Assembly: GCA_023548195.1 (NCBI GenBank)
Contig: JAJHZJ010000496.1
Coordinates: 4,895,001 to 4,959,000 of the forward strand
Origin: Bettongia penicillata ogilbyi
Lineage: Eukaryota; Chordata; Mammalia; Diprotodontia; Potoroidae
Direction: 5' to 3'
DNA length: 64,000 bases
The notes below the pieces were generated by a model that saw nothing but the letters and a program-made list of their open reading frames with translations, ran no database searches and had not been told where the DNA came from. Shown here in pieces: positions 55,475 through 64,000 of the stretch (its first letter is position 1; each line of letters opens with the position of its first letter). Both the position numbers and the translations under genes were made by a program.

Positions 55475-55600
55475 TTTAAAACCAACCTCAGAGTTAGGAA
55501 GGCCTGGATTTAAATCTAATCTCTGACATGAACTGACTGTGTGATTCTGTGCAAGTCCCTACATTTTTCTGTGTCCCAGGTAAGACTTTAATATTATCAG
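55475..55600 (+). repeat. tRNA-type SINE fragment
   Basis: 'aaccaacctcagagttagga', 'aggcctggatttaaatctaa' (box-B-like 'gatttaaatct'), 'tctgtgcaagtccctacatt'. Confidence 0.6.
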
Positions 55601-55609
55601 TGGCAGAAG

Positions 55610-57015
55610 AGTCCCTTATATTCATGAGTGGAGGGAGTTTCCTGGTGGGGAGCCCTCTACACTGATGAAGTCACATGTGCTATTCCTTCCCCCATTATTA
55701 CAACAGTATTGAGTCTTTGTGTATGCCCTCTTTCTATATAAAGACATAAAGGATCTATCATCATGTCAGTTTAGGGAATTCCTTCTATTAATGCAGATCC
55801 AAACTTGTCTAGAGCTTTATGCATCAGTATGTATTCTAGGGAGTTTCCTGATATAAGAAGAGTTGAAGGGATTTGCCTTTGGTCATCCAGCTAGTAAACG
55901 TCAAACAGAGAGAAGAGGGGAGAGGGTTGAACCTACATCTTTGGGTTGAAGCCCAGCCTTCATTCCTCAATGCTAAGCTGTTTCTCTCTGCTCCCTGTTC
56001 CAAGCACACAGAGTAATATGTATGAAAAGGCATTTCTGTCATAATTATTCAGCAACTATGTAGGTGAGAGGGTCCTATGAGATGTGTGCATATAATGGGA
56101 AGAATTCAGACTATAATTAATATATAATAACACTGAAGGCTACAAATGTCAGGGAGATCCTACATGGTACTACTTTATTATAAGCATCTACCTCAGGTAT
56201 CATAAAGTATTTATGAACGTTGAGTTTCAAAGTATTTCTTGATAGTAGGTAATGATATACCTGTATAGTGAGTAAATGGGTTGAGGGATGCCCAAGTTCA
56301 CATCTCAAGGCCAAGATTCAAGATACCTCCATGTGGGGAACTGAAGCCATAAATTCTAACTCCTACCCTCATGCTCTAATTACCAATCCAGGCTCCTAGC
56401 ATTACAAAAGCTCATTTCTCTCCTTTACAACAGCACCCAGAAAGACTGATTAATTATGTGGGTTAGTAGGTCACTAATGCTACTAGCATAATTGGGCAAA
56501 ATGGATGCAAACTAAGACCAGGACATTTGGAAAATAAATAATACTTGCAAAATCACATCCTTTGAGATGACAACACCAAGCACATGTCTCTGATCACCTT
56601 CCATTTGGAAACCAATAGATTTCTCCAATCCTTTACTTTTAAGAATGAGAAGAGACACAAACTCTCAAATTATGGAAACAGAGGATAGTGAAAAAAGAGA
56701 AAGCTAATAAAATTCAAATGTTGTCCCATCTTGAATGTTGACATTGTTCCTAAATCATTTTTTTCTCTTTGGGGGGGTGGCTTTTGCCCATTGATGAACC
56801 TGTTAGCTTTGGTCAGCTGGCAGATAATCTTCTTCTGGGGAGTGATATTGGCACATTGGTGGACTGCCATCTTTGTAGAGAAGACAGGTGCATTCATTTT
56901 GAATCTCCCTTGGTGGCTGAGTTGAGCCTGTGAAAAACACAATAACTACTGGTTCAAGATACACTTTCTCTTCCCCCTTTTTCTTCCTCATATTTGATAT
57001 GTGCTTCTAATTAGA
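55610..57015. other. Unassigned DNA
   Basis: No gene. Open frames at 55836-56042, 56117-56314 and 56670-56991 lack domains, and some overlap on opposite strands. Confidence 0.35.
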
Positions 57016-57090
57016 TTTGAACATGGCATAATAGAAAGAGCAATGTCCCTGGAACAAAGGCCATAGGTTCAAATCCCATGCTTGATGCAT

Positions 57091-57101
57091 ACTATCTATG
57101 T
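57091..57101. repeat. Left target-site duplication of the younger SINE
   Basis: 'actatctatgt' matches 'actacctatgt' at 57429-57439 with one difference. Confidence 0.8.
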
Positions 57102-57393
57102 AGGGGCAGCTAGGTGGTGCAGTGGATAGAGAACCAGTGCAGGAGTCAAGAGGACCTGAGTTCAAATCTCACTTCAGACACTTGGTACTCACTGGCCGTG
57201 TGATTTTGGGCAAGTCACTTAACCCCAATTGCCTCATCCTGGGTCATTTCCAGTCATCCTGATGAATATCTGGTCACTGGATTCACATGGTTCTGGAGGA
57301 GAAGTGAGGCTGGTGACCTGCACAGCACTCCCTCACTCAAAACTAAGTCAATCATTTCTCTGATGGCATGGTCTTGTTTGGCAATGAAAGATG

Positions 57394-57428
<35 letters not shown>
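57102..57428 (+). mobile_element. WSINE-like tRNA-derived SINE with (AC)n tail
   Basis: Head 'ggggcagctaggtggtgcag', box B region 'gagttcaaatctcacttcag', 'caagtcacttaaccccaatt', then a long 3' body with 'gtcatcctgatgaatatctg', 'tggttctggaggagaagtga' and 'tttctctgatggcatggtct', closing in (AC)n at 57394-57430. I associate this body with SINEs of Australian marsupials. The 11-bp duplication has one mismatch. It is the best preserved SINE here. Confidence 0.8.
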
Positions 57429-57432
<4 letters not shown>

Positions 57433-57534
57433 CCTATGTGGTTTTGGACAAGATTTTTTTTAAATTAAAATGAGGAGATTAGACTTAATGACTCCTTAGG
57501 GTCCTTTTGGCTTTAAATCTGTAAAATGTTTCCA

Positions 57535-57740
57535 ACATACCATAGAGACAAAAGCACTAGCTTTATTGTCATGAAGATTCATGTTTGGATCCTGTCTCAG
57601 ACAATTTTATTTCTGTGACCCTGGGCAAGTCATTGTTTTCTCATGTGAAAAATGGAGATAATGTTATTTCCACAATGTAGATCTAAAGGAAGAAATGGAA
57701 ACTAAACAGTGTATAATTATAATGATCAAACTTGACTTCA
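57535..57740 (+). repeat. tRNA-type SINE relic
   Basis: 'agacaaaagcactagcttta', 'gatcctgtctcagacaattt', 'gaccctgggcaagtcattgt', 'gtgaaaaatggagataatgt'. Confidence 0.6.
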
Positions 57741-58069
57741 AAGAAGAGATTAGAAAATGGAACTCTTTTTTTTTTATCTTTGGAAACTAGGTGGGGATGA
57801 GACAGAAGGATTTATGCTGAGGAATTTTGCATATATTGTCAGACTCAGTTTTGTTGAACTTCTCATGTGTCAAACCATGTCTTCTAACATTCCTGGTGAT
57901 CTTTCTTTTAAGAGAGTTTCTTAATTTTCTAATTTCCACATTTGGAAATGAGAGTGATATTAAATCTGCAGTAATAATACCATTTCAATAAATAAAATGA
58001 AGATATAATACCTGTGATTATAATACCTAACCCTGATACAGCTGCTTCAATGTTTGATATGTTCTTTGC
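57741..58069. other. Unassigned AT-rich DNA
   Basis: I see nothing to annotate. Confidence 0.35.
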
Positions 58070-58265
58070 GTAGATTTCACTTAATTTTTATAACAAGCCT
58101 GTGAAGAAGGCAACATCATTGTGGTTCCAATTTTACAGATGAGGAAACAGAGATTGAAAGCAAATTTTCCCAGGTCACATGGATGCTCAGTGTCTGAGGC
58201 ACAATTATGATACAGACCTTCTTACACCAAATCTAACTCTCTATTTCCTGCACCATCCAGCAGTT
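58070..58265 (-). repeat. SINE relic
   Basis: 'aacaagcctgtgaagaaggc', 'caattttacagatgaggaaa', 'tgctcagtgtctgaggcaca', 'ctgcaccatccagcagt' (a worn reversed head). Confidence 0.6.
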
Positions 58266-58589
58266 ATACCTGTCTCTCAGGGTTGTCATGAGAAAAAAAA
58301 AAACAACCTGAAATAATGCACATAAAATATTTTGAATATCTGTAAATCCCACACAAATAAAGACGATAGCCCTCTTTCAACTTTTGTACCTTGGGATCTG
58401 GAGACAGTGAGGCTCCTGGGTAATGAGGGACTTAGTAGAGTGGAGCATAGATCAGAAAGCGGGTGCACAGAGCTTAGCAGTGGATGGACTCCTTGGAGGG
58501 TGATTCTGCCTGGTGAGCACTTTAGGCAAATGCAAAAGGAGAATCTCACTGTTCTACAACAGAAGCATGTGAAACTGAGAGAGTAATTT

Positions 58590-58735
58590 AATTCTTTTCA
58601 ATTCAGTGAGCATTTATAACCACCTGCTCTATGACAGTCTCAGAGGTGGATACTAAGGAGATAAAACCAAAAATGACTCATTCCTTGTCTTCAAGTAGCT
58701 TACATTTGTCTGAAAAGACACAATACCTACAGACA
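58590..58735 (+). repeat. Ancient interspersed repeat (L2-like)
   Basis: 'cagtgagcatttataaccac', 'tggatactaaggagataaaa', 'ttccttgtcttcaagtagct', 'tacatttgtctgaaaagaca'. Confidence 0.5.
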
Positions 58736-58747
58736 AGTAAATAAGAG

Positions 58748-58749
<2 letters not shown>

Positions 58750-58824
<75 letters not shown>
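58750..58824. repeat. (TA)n microsatellite, 75 bp
   Basis: The longest uninterrupted TA run in the window. The open frames across it are Tyr/Ile strings and not genes. Confidence 0.97.
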
Positions 58825-58826
<2 letters not shown>

Positions 58827-58874
58827 AAATAAATATAAAGAAACAGGGCCACTGGTTTTTATGCAACACACTAA

Positions 58875-59115
58875 AGTAGATTGCGGTTGTTCCGTCATGT
58901 TGGACTGTCTGACTTCATTTGGGGTTTTCTAGGCAAAAATGCTGGAGTGATTTGTCATTTCCTTCTCCAACTTATTTTACAGAAGGGAAAACCAAGGCAA
59001 ACAGGGTGAAGTGACTTGTGTAGGGTCACACAACTAAATGTCCGAGGTCATATTTGAATTCATGAAGATGAATCTTCTAGAATCCAGGCCTGGCATTCTA
59101 GCCATAATGTCTCAA
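58875..59115 (-). repeat. Marsupial tRNA-type SINE
   Basis: Reverse copy with 'ttccgtcatgttggactgtc', 'tttggggttttctaggcaaa', 'ttccttctccaacttatttt', 'gtgtagggtcacacaactaa', 'gaagatgaatcttctagaat'. Confidence 0.8.
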
Positions 59116-59119
59116 GAAG

Positions 59120-59730
59120 TTGTGCTTTCCTCCTCCAGTCAGTTGAGAGGGAGAGAGCACTCGGAAGGAGGGGAGCACTCAGAAGTTACCACTGGAAACT
59201 TATAGTAAAAAGAGGACCCATGCTTTGACTGATTGCTGATTATATGATTTATCTTCAGTGTTCTCATCTATAAAATGTGTATGCTAATGCTACTTATTAT
59301 AAGATTGTTTTGAGGATAATATGAGTTAAAGCATATAAGATTCTTGGTAAATTTTAAAGATCTATGCAGTTGTTATTAATATCATCAGAGAAGTGTTTCA
59401 CTGCCATACAGCACCACCTACAACAGAAAACTCCTTCTTGGTACTTTGTCAATCCCTCCATGCCTGAGGCATGTGTCTGGTGGCTTGATTGTATTAATGA
59501 ACACAGACACCATGAAGAGCTGATCACCATTTTGGCTCATTGTACCCTGCCAGTGACTTCTATGCTGGGACACTTGGGTGGAGAAATTACCGTTATCATA
59601 CTCCATGCTGAAACTATTGGGAAAAATGTTTTAGGAAATTTCACCAATTTCACCAATGCAATAATTTCACCAATTATATGTACATATTTTAAATTATCAT
59701 AGCTATTGTCACCATCATACTGACATCAGG
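59120..59730. other. Unassigned DNA
   Basis: The 112-residue frame at 59364-59702 has no recognisable domain and is not supported by other signals. A SINE 3' trace is at 59230-59350. Confidence 0.35.
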
Positions 59731-59734
59731 AGTC

Positions 59735-59930
59735 AATGTAGTGGAGTGGGCAAAGAATTGTCCTGCAGTCAGGGCACCTAAATTCTTGTTTTAGGTCTAT
59801 GTTTAATTAGCTAGGTGATCATGGACAAGTCCTCTTTGGGCTTCAGGTCCTCATTTGTAAAAATGGGTATATGTGTGGATGAACTTAACAAGCTCCATGG
59901 CCCCTTCCAGAGCTAATGTTGTGCAATCCA
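59735..59930 (+). repeat. tRNA-type SINE relic
   Basis: 'caatgtagtggagtgggcaa', 'agtcagggcacctaaattct', 'gatcatggacaagtcctctt', 'ggcttcaggtcctcatttgt', 'ggccccttccagagctaatg'. Confidence 0.7.
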
Positions 59931-60004
59931 TTCATGTGAGCTCATTTGCCTAAGAGAAAAAGCAGTTTCTGTTATAAGGTGCTTATTACCTACAAGTAAC
60001 AATA

Positions 60005-60268
60005 ATGATGATAATAGTCTTTTTGTATTACTTTATTTACTTATTCTCAAAATTCTCAAATTCTCAAAAGTCATATCATTTGATCCTCACAAGAATCCTA
60101 TGAAGTAGGTTCTATTATTATCTCCATTTTACAGATAAGGAAACTGAGTCAGAGAGAGGTTGAGTTTTCCAGAGTCATCATCTCCTAAGTGTATGAGACA
60201 TATTTGAAATCAGATCTTCCCAATTCGAAGTCCTGTAGATTTATAGCTCTGTGCCACCAAGTCCCCCC
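60005..60268 (-). repeat. tRNA/CORE-type SINE
   Basis: 'tcatttgatcctcacaagaa', 'ctccattttacagataagga', 'cccaattcgaagtcctgtag', 'tagctctgtgccaccaagtc' as the reversed head. It abuts the LTR block. Confidence 0.75.
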
Positions 60269-60372
60269 TATAAAAGGGCTAGAAGCACCAACAGAAGTTG
60301 GTCACATTTCTGATGTGTCCCTGTGTGTCTTTCCCATCCCTTATCCTCTTCTTCATGTACATGATGAGGGAA

Positions 60373-60867
60373 TGTAGCACCAAAATGATATTCACAGCTC
60401 CCACAGCAGCCATGAATGTGCTGGCACAATTATGAATCACAAAATACAACAGACTCTTCCCATGTAAGAAAGAACCAAAACATTTATTCAAATACCAGAA
60501 AGCCAAATCTAGTGCAGCAACAAAGAAATCTATGCATAATAACAATGCAGGGGACAACATCAACCCCAAGCCTTCCCTGTGTTAGGGCCTGCCCACAGAC
60601 TAGCTCCTTTAAAGAAACCACAAACAAGCTCTCTCACTCGTGCTAGACAGCTGCCTGCTTTCTCTCTCCCTCACTTCTGACTGCTCTGACCAACTTTCTC
60701 TCAGCTCTGCTGCAGCTCTGCCTCAGCTCTGCCTCTTCATGTTCTACCCATTCATCAAAGTCCTCCCACCATAGGTTCCGTGTGACTCAGATTTCCATGA
60801 GACCCAGGCAGGTCATATGGGCCTATTAATGAATGAGAAAGATCTTCCCATTTAAATTACCATTACA
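60373..60867 (-). mobile_element. LTR B, related to the ERV 3' LTR
   Basis: On the - strand it begins 'tgtaatggtaatttaaatgg' and ends near 'ttttggtgctaca', TG...CA bounded, about 495 bp. It shares the first ~50 bp and the R/U5 block ('ttgtattttgtgattcataa', 'gctgtgaatatcattttggt') with LTR A, but the middle differs. A polyadenylation signal lies at 60483-60488 (AATAAA on the - strand). No primer binding site follows its 3' end, so it is a solo or 3' LTR. Open frames inside it, such as 60279-60569, are not genes. Confidence 0.65.
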
Positions 60868-60933
60868 TTCTTTAAATTACTATTAAGGGAAAAATTGCAC
60901 CAACTTTTTGAATTGTTCCAGGGAGTGTGTGTG

Positions 60934-61403
60934 TGATCGCCAAAGCAATATTCACAGCACTGGTCATGACTATGAATATTTCAGCATAGTTCTCAATCAC
61001 AAAATATAAAAGATTCTCCATATAGAAGGCAGAAGAGAAATAATTACTTAAACACCAAATTCCACAGTCAGAAAGCAAAATCCCTCATGGTGACAAAGAA
61101 GTTAATGAACATGATCACAGCAGAGGGCAAAGCCATTCTTAATCCTCCACTCCCTTAGCCAGGGCCTTCTCACTTTCAACTGTCACAGTGTGTCAGTTGG
61201 GCCTGTGTCAGCTGACCTGCATTCTTTCCTTTCTGACCTGACTCCCCTCAATCACTTCCTGCTGGTTCCACACCACCCTTCCTGTTTTGCCTCTTCAGCA
61301 AACTTTTCTCACCACATGTGACACAGGTTTCCAGGAGATTTAAGCAGATCATATGGACCTATTAATTAATGAGAAAGATCTTTCCATTTAAATTACTATT
61401 ACA
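60934..61403 (-). mobile_element. LTR A, 3' LTR of the ERVL-like element
   Basis: On the - strand it begins 'tgtaatagtaatttaaatgg' at 61403 and ends 'gctttggcgatca' at 60934, about 470 bp. From the U3 end onward it matches the 5' LTR remnant: 'gggagtggagg', 'gaatggctttgcccyctgct', 'ttatattttgtgattgagaa', 'ccagtgctgtgaatattg'. By eye divergence is considerable, so the element is old or mosaic. The AATAAA present in the 5' LTR is changed here. Confidence 0.7.
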
Positions 61404-61850
61404 TTCGGCCCCAAGATCTTTCATATTCATCACATAGATTGGTGGGACAACTGGTATTACAAGCACCCCATCATTCTCCCTCAAAAAATGGGGCCCAAAA
61501 TCTTGGGGTAAGGGGCAAAGTTCCTTCTTCCTGTGAAATTGGGCATAGGGCTGTTCCTGCCCCAAGAGGTCCCATCGGAGAGATCATTTCTTTAGCTGGC
61601 ATCTAGAGTTTGGTCAACTTCAGGTCCACAGAAGACACATCACTATCATGGATAGGAGGTGATATCCAGCTTAAAGGGTCAGGCATCTGTAGGTTGATGG
61701 TACTAAGCCTATAGGAAACAAATATATTAAACAAATTTAACAGATGAAAAGACAAAAAACAGACAAATAAAACAAGGAAACAATAACCAGAAGCAGGGTA
61801 GATATAGGGTCAACTGTGGTTCTGGAGTCCATAAACCCACTATCCCAGTC
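61404..61850 (-). other. ERV 3' internal non-coding region
   Basis: Lies between the pol-derived stop and the 3' LTR. No envelope gene is recognisable. A hydrophobic stretch ('STLLLVIVSLFYLSVF') reads near 61735-61800 in one frame, but with no envelope context. A weak purine-biased segment just upstream of the LTR could stand for the polypurine tract. Confidence 0.5.
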
Positions 61851-62340
61851 TCATTCATGGTAGAATATATGAGTTAAGGATGCAATTTGGTAATCATCCT
61901 CTCCTGAATGAACAACAGTTAAGGTATTATCTTTCCCATCTGCTATAATTTCTGCAACCTTTGGAACGTCATCTAACTTCCTCTTTACCCATACTTTAGC
62001 TTCCGATTTTATTCTATCAGTAGAACCCAGTCCTTCAGCTATTCTTTAATTATTTCAGAAGGAGGGTAAGTTTTCACAGGTGGTCTTGTTTCATAAGGAA
62101 TAATAATAACTTGAACTATTCTATCATTTTTACAAAACTGTATGGGTCTATCACTTCAATTTTGGAATGTTACAATAATTTCTCCTTGATAATTAGAATC
62201 TATCACTCCAGCCAATATATGTATTCCTTGAGCTGCTAATCCTAATCTGAATTGGGGTTTGGCCAACTTCCTATTCTCCCTGAAGGTGCAACAAAGTTGT
62301 ATATAAGTGTTCAGCAAGACCTGTAGGGACAGTTCTTACT
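61851..62340 (-). pseudogene. Retroviral dUTPase and pol C-terminal remnant (ERVL-like)
   Basis: Hydrolyses dUTP in functional viruses, limiting uracil in viral DNA. The dUTPase core is recognised by 'GVIDSNYQGEIIVTF' (about 62169-62212), the conserved motif with the catalytic-site Asp and Tyr, preceded by 'RLGLAAQGIHILA' and followed by 'DRIVQVIIIPYET'. In a shifted frame a terminal piece 'VWVKRKL...VAEIIADGKD' runs to a stop at 61851-61853. A dUTPase at the pol C-terminus is a class III (ERVL-type) trait. Internal stops break it and it starts almost directly after gag-like sequence; no reverse transcriptase, RNase H or integrase is seen. Confidence 0.7.
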
Positions 62341-62344
62341 TCTC

Positions 62345-63679
62345 TATTTCATCTAGTATCTTGGTCCTTTTTCTCAGTACATTCTGTGTAGTGCATTAGT
62401 TGGAATACCATCTATGCTTCTAAAATCTACCCCTGATCTCAATAGAGCACTAAACAATTTCTTTCCTTGTCAATTTATTCTGATTTTGAATCCGCTGCCT
62501 ATTTACCCTTCTCTCTCTAGCTATGTTGTCTTTTCCCCAGTCTCCTAAGTCATCTAACTGTGAAATCTTGGCCAGCACCTCTGAAAGAGGGTGCCCTATT
62601 TACCCAATTATTAGAGTCAAAATTAAGTGATTGGAAGAAGGAGGAGCCATCTTCACTATTATATTCCTATGTTAAACTGCAAAGGGAGTATAATAGCATG
62701 CATCTACATTTCCAATCATTATGGCAGTCTTCATTACCTCCTCCTTTAACTTTCTCTTACTGTCCCTAAGTGAATACCAGAGTCTGTCTCTGCTAAACCA
62801 CCTAGAGTCAGTAGGATACTGCCTCCTGCAGCTTTCTGTAACCAAAGCTAAAAATTAGCTATATTGTTACCTCCATGCATATTGTAATCTCTAAAAGCTT
62901 GCTGTACAAAAGGATTCTGACTAACACCTATAAATTCTAGGCAGTCAACAGATTCTACAGCTATTTTTCCAGTTCTATCATCACTGATTCTCACCATCCA
63001 AGATATTAATGATTCTTCCATTCTTTGGGTGAAACAGCTCCAAGTTTCCGTGATCTCCTGCTGAGTAAAATTCTCAATTATTTCCCTAAACACTGAGTTA
63101 CCTCTTTGGTTCTCCTGTTTCTGCCTCACTATTGGGTGTGCTCCTGACTGAGAAACTTCTTCCTTTAAAATTATTTCACTTCCTTTGTCACTGCAGCAAC
63201 TAGGTTGTGTCTGGTCAAAGGTCAGATGTGCATTTCTTTTGTCAGCCTTCAGCTTCTTCTGAGCTAAGTGAACAGCCTTTCCTTCAGTCTGAGAACCTTC
63301 TTCCCTCCAGACTCCTCTTGTGAAAGAGAGTTGGAAATATGAGAATTCCTTTGCAAACTAGCTAACTTTTTTTCCGTCTGAATTTTTTCCTTAAGTAACT
63401 CATCTCTGTTTCTACACATAATACGGTAAGCCATTAGTAAAATCCAGCCTCTCCTACTTACCCCTGCCTTCTCCTTCCCTGGCCTTATTGGCATTCCTTG
63501 CAAACACCTTTCCAAATCTCCAGGTTCCCCTTCCTCTAACCTCTCTTCCCAGTTTTCACAGGGTTCAGTGCTTTTAGCCCACTCCCTTGCTAGTGAAGAA
63601 TATGGTAAATTCTCCCATCTTGGGATATTAATGTCTTCTTCTAAATCATTTCTGCCTCCAGAGATTTTTTTACTTCGCG
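62345..63679 (-). pseudogene. ERVL-like gag remnant
   Basis: Structural protein gene of an endogenous retrovirus, decayed. The first open piece, within 63264-63788, has 'WENLPYSSLAREWAKS' and 'CENWEERLEEGEPGDLERC', then a charged, coiled-coil-like part ('RDELLKEKIQTEKKLASL'). After a frameshift near 63270 the frame is open to 62848, with 'LISWMVRISDDRTGKIAVES' and a following 'FIGVSQNPFVQQAF'. Trp-Pro/Trp-x-x-Arg patterns of this sort belong to class III gag. Downstream, about 62360-62440, 'LLRSGVDFRSIDGIPT' may be the C-terminal part. Several stops follow. No zinc knuckle is evident. Confidence 0.6.
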
Positions 63680-63697
63680 ATCCTGTTCGTGATGCCA
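63680..63697 (-). other. Candidate primer binding site
   Basis: On the - strand 'tggcatcacgaacaggat' starts two bases after the 5' LTR end (CA). The TGG start and position fit a tRNA primer site. I could not assign the tRNA with confidence; matches to Leu- and Ser-type sites are partial. Confidence 0.55.
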
Positions 63698-63699
63698 AA

Positions 63700-64000
63700 T
63701 GCATCGTCAAGGCAATATTCACAGCACTGGTGGTGACTATGAATATACCAGCACAATTCTCAATCACAAAATATAAAAGACTCTCCATATAGAAGACAGA
63801 AGAAAACCATTTATTTAAACACCAGAAAGCTGAATCCCAGAATCAGATAAAAAAAAAAATTCTTCATATCATAGTGACCAAGAAGTTAATAAACATAATA
63901 CAGCAGGGGGCAAAGCCATTCTCAAACCTCCACTCCCTCATCTAGGGCCATTTCACTATCAAATTTCACAATGGGTCAGCTAGCTTGTGTTCTATCCCCT
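63700..64000 (-). mobile_element. 5' LTR of the ERVL-like element, cut by the window end
   Basis: R/U5 and part of U3 on the - strand; U3 continues beyond 64000. It ends 'ttgccttgacgatgca' at 63700. AATAAA lies at 63810-63815, followed by 'ggttttcttctgtcttctat'. It matches LTR A in block order, which identifies the pair. Confidence 0.75.

Larger units (their letters stand above)
57022..57528 (+). repeat. Older tRNA-type SINE split by a younger SINE
   Basis: Left part 57022-57101 ('acatggcataatagaaagag', 'aaggccataggttcaaatcc') and right part 57429-57528 ('tgtggttttggacaagattt', 'gaggagattagacttaatga', 'agggtccttttggctttaaa') form one + strand SINE once the insert at 57102-57428 is set aside. 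Confidence 0.75.

Noticed and set aside
55051..55485. 142-residue open frames on both strands
   Set aside because: Both are by-products of the GAGACA array, which lacks stop triplets. Low-complexity Arg/Glu/Asp or Ser/Leu/Cys strings are not genes.
59364..59702. 112-residue + strand frame
   Set aside because: Length is within chance for this much DNA and the sequence shows no domain, repeat or conserved motif that I can name.
60279..60569. 96-residue hydrophobic - strand frame, membrane-protein-like
   Set aside because: It lies almost wholly in LTR B and repeats text found in the other LTRs ('LYFVI...' segments), so it is LTR sequence read as protein.
61735..61800. Hydrophobic stretch read as a possible envelope membrane segment
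   Set aside because: It has no neighbouring envelope motifs and the frame is short. ERVL-type elements generally lack an envelope gene.
1..64000. CRISPR arrays, operons, bacterial promoters or terminators
   Set aside because: All repeats are eukaryotic microsatellites or retroelements; there is no spaced direct-repeat array and no coding density of prokaryotic kind.

Overview
This is a mammalian, almost certainly marsupial, intergenic or intronic window. It holds no host protein-coding gene that I can recognise; the longest convincing open frame belongs to a retrotransposon. The marsupial call rests on the repeats: L1 3' regions and L1-type ORF1 sequences of marsupial type, dense tRNA-like SINEs ending in the typical tail near 48940, one younger SINE (57102-57428) of a form I associate with Australian marsupials (WSINE-like), and CR1/L3 and L2 LINE tails. 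The species is not determined.

The centrepiece is at 40066-43035. It is a complete, + strand 'half-L1' (HAL1-type) retrotransposon: a CpG-rich 5' UTR with a YY1-like box at its very start and three degenerate ~70-80 bp monomers, an intact 367-codon ORF1, no ORF2, a 1-kb 3' UTR with a G-quadruplex-type tract, an A-rich tail, and a perfect 16-bp target-site duplication. Two older, decayed relatives (3715-6162 and 19552-22345, both - strand) have the same ORF1-3'UTR junction without ORF2. The ORF2-less structure is therefore a family trait and not a private deletion.

Layout. 0-9 kb: an L1 ORF2/3'UTR remnant split by HAL1 copy 1, then microsatellites and SINEs. 9-19 kb: SINE relics, a 122-bp duplicated segment (9838-9959 and 11324-11445) and mostly unassigned AT-rich DNA. 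19.5-24 kb: HAL1 copy 2, a CR1/L3 tail and a LINE C-terminus ending in a zinc-finger-like motif. 24-29 kb: L1 and SINE fragments. 29.4-30.2 kb: a full-length processed pseudogene of MRRF (mitochondrial ribosome recycling factor) on the - strand. 31-37 kb: SINEs, an L1 3' end, a palindromic hAT-type MITE (33510-33699), an L1 with a twin-priming inversion (35815-36395) and an L2-like LINE. 39.4-43 kb: a CR1/L3 tail and the intact HAL1. 43-60 kb: microsatellites, SINEs, a second unidentified retrocopy-like remnant (53357-54110), a 400-bp GAGACA-type array and a SINE nested in an older SINE. 60.3-64 kb: a class III (ERVL-like) endogenous retrovirus on the - strand with decayed gag, a dUTPase/pol C-terminus, no recognisable reverse transcriptase or integrase, and two successive related LTRs.

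Nothing here works as an operon-like gene system. The biology is retrotransposition: L1-type enzymes supplied in trans would have mobilised the HAL1s, SINEs and MRRF retrocopy, and nesting gives a relative order. All homology calls are by eye from remembered family features; no alignment or database search was run.
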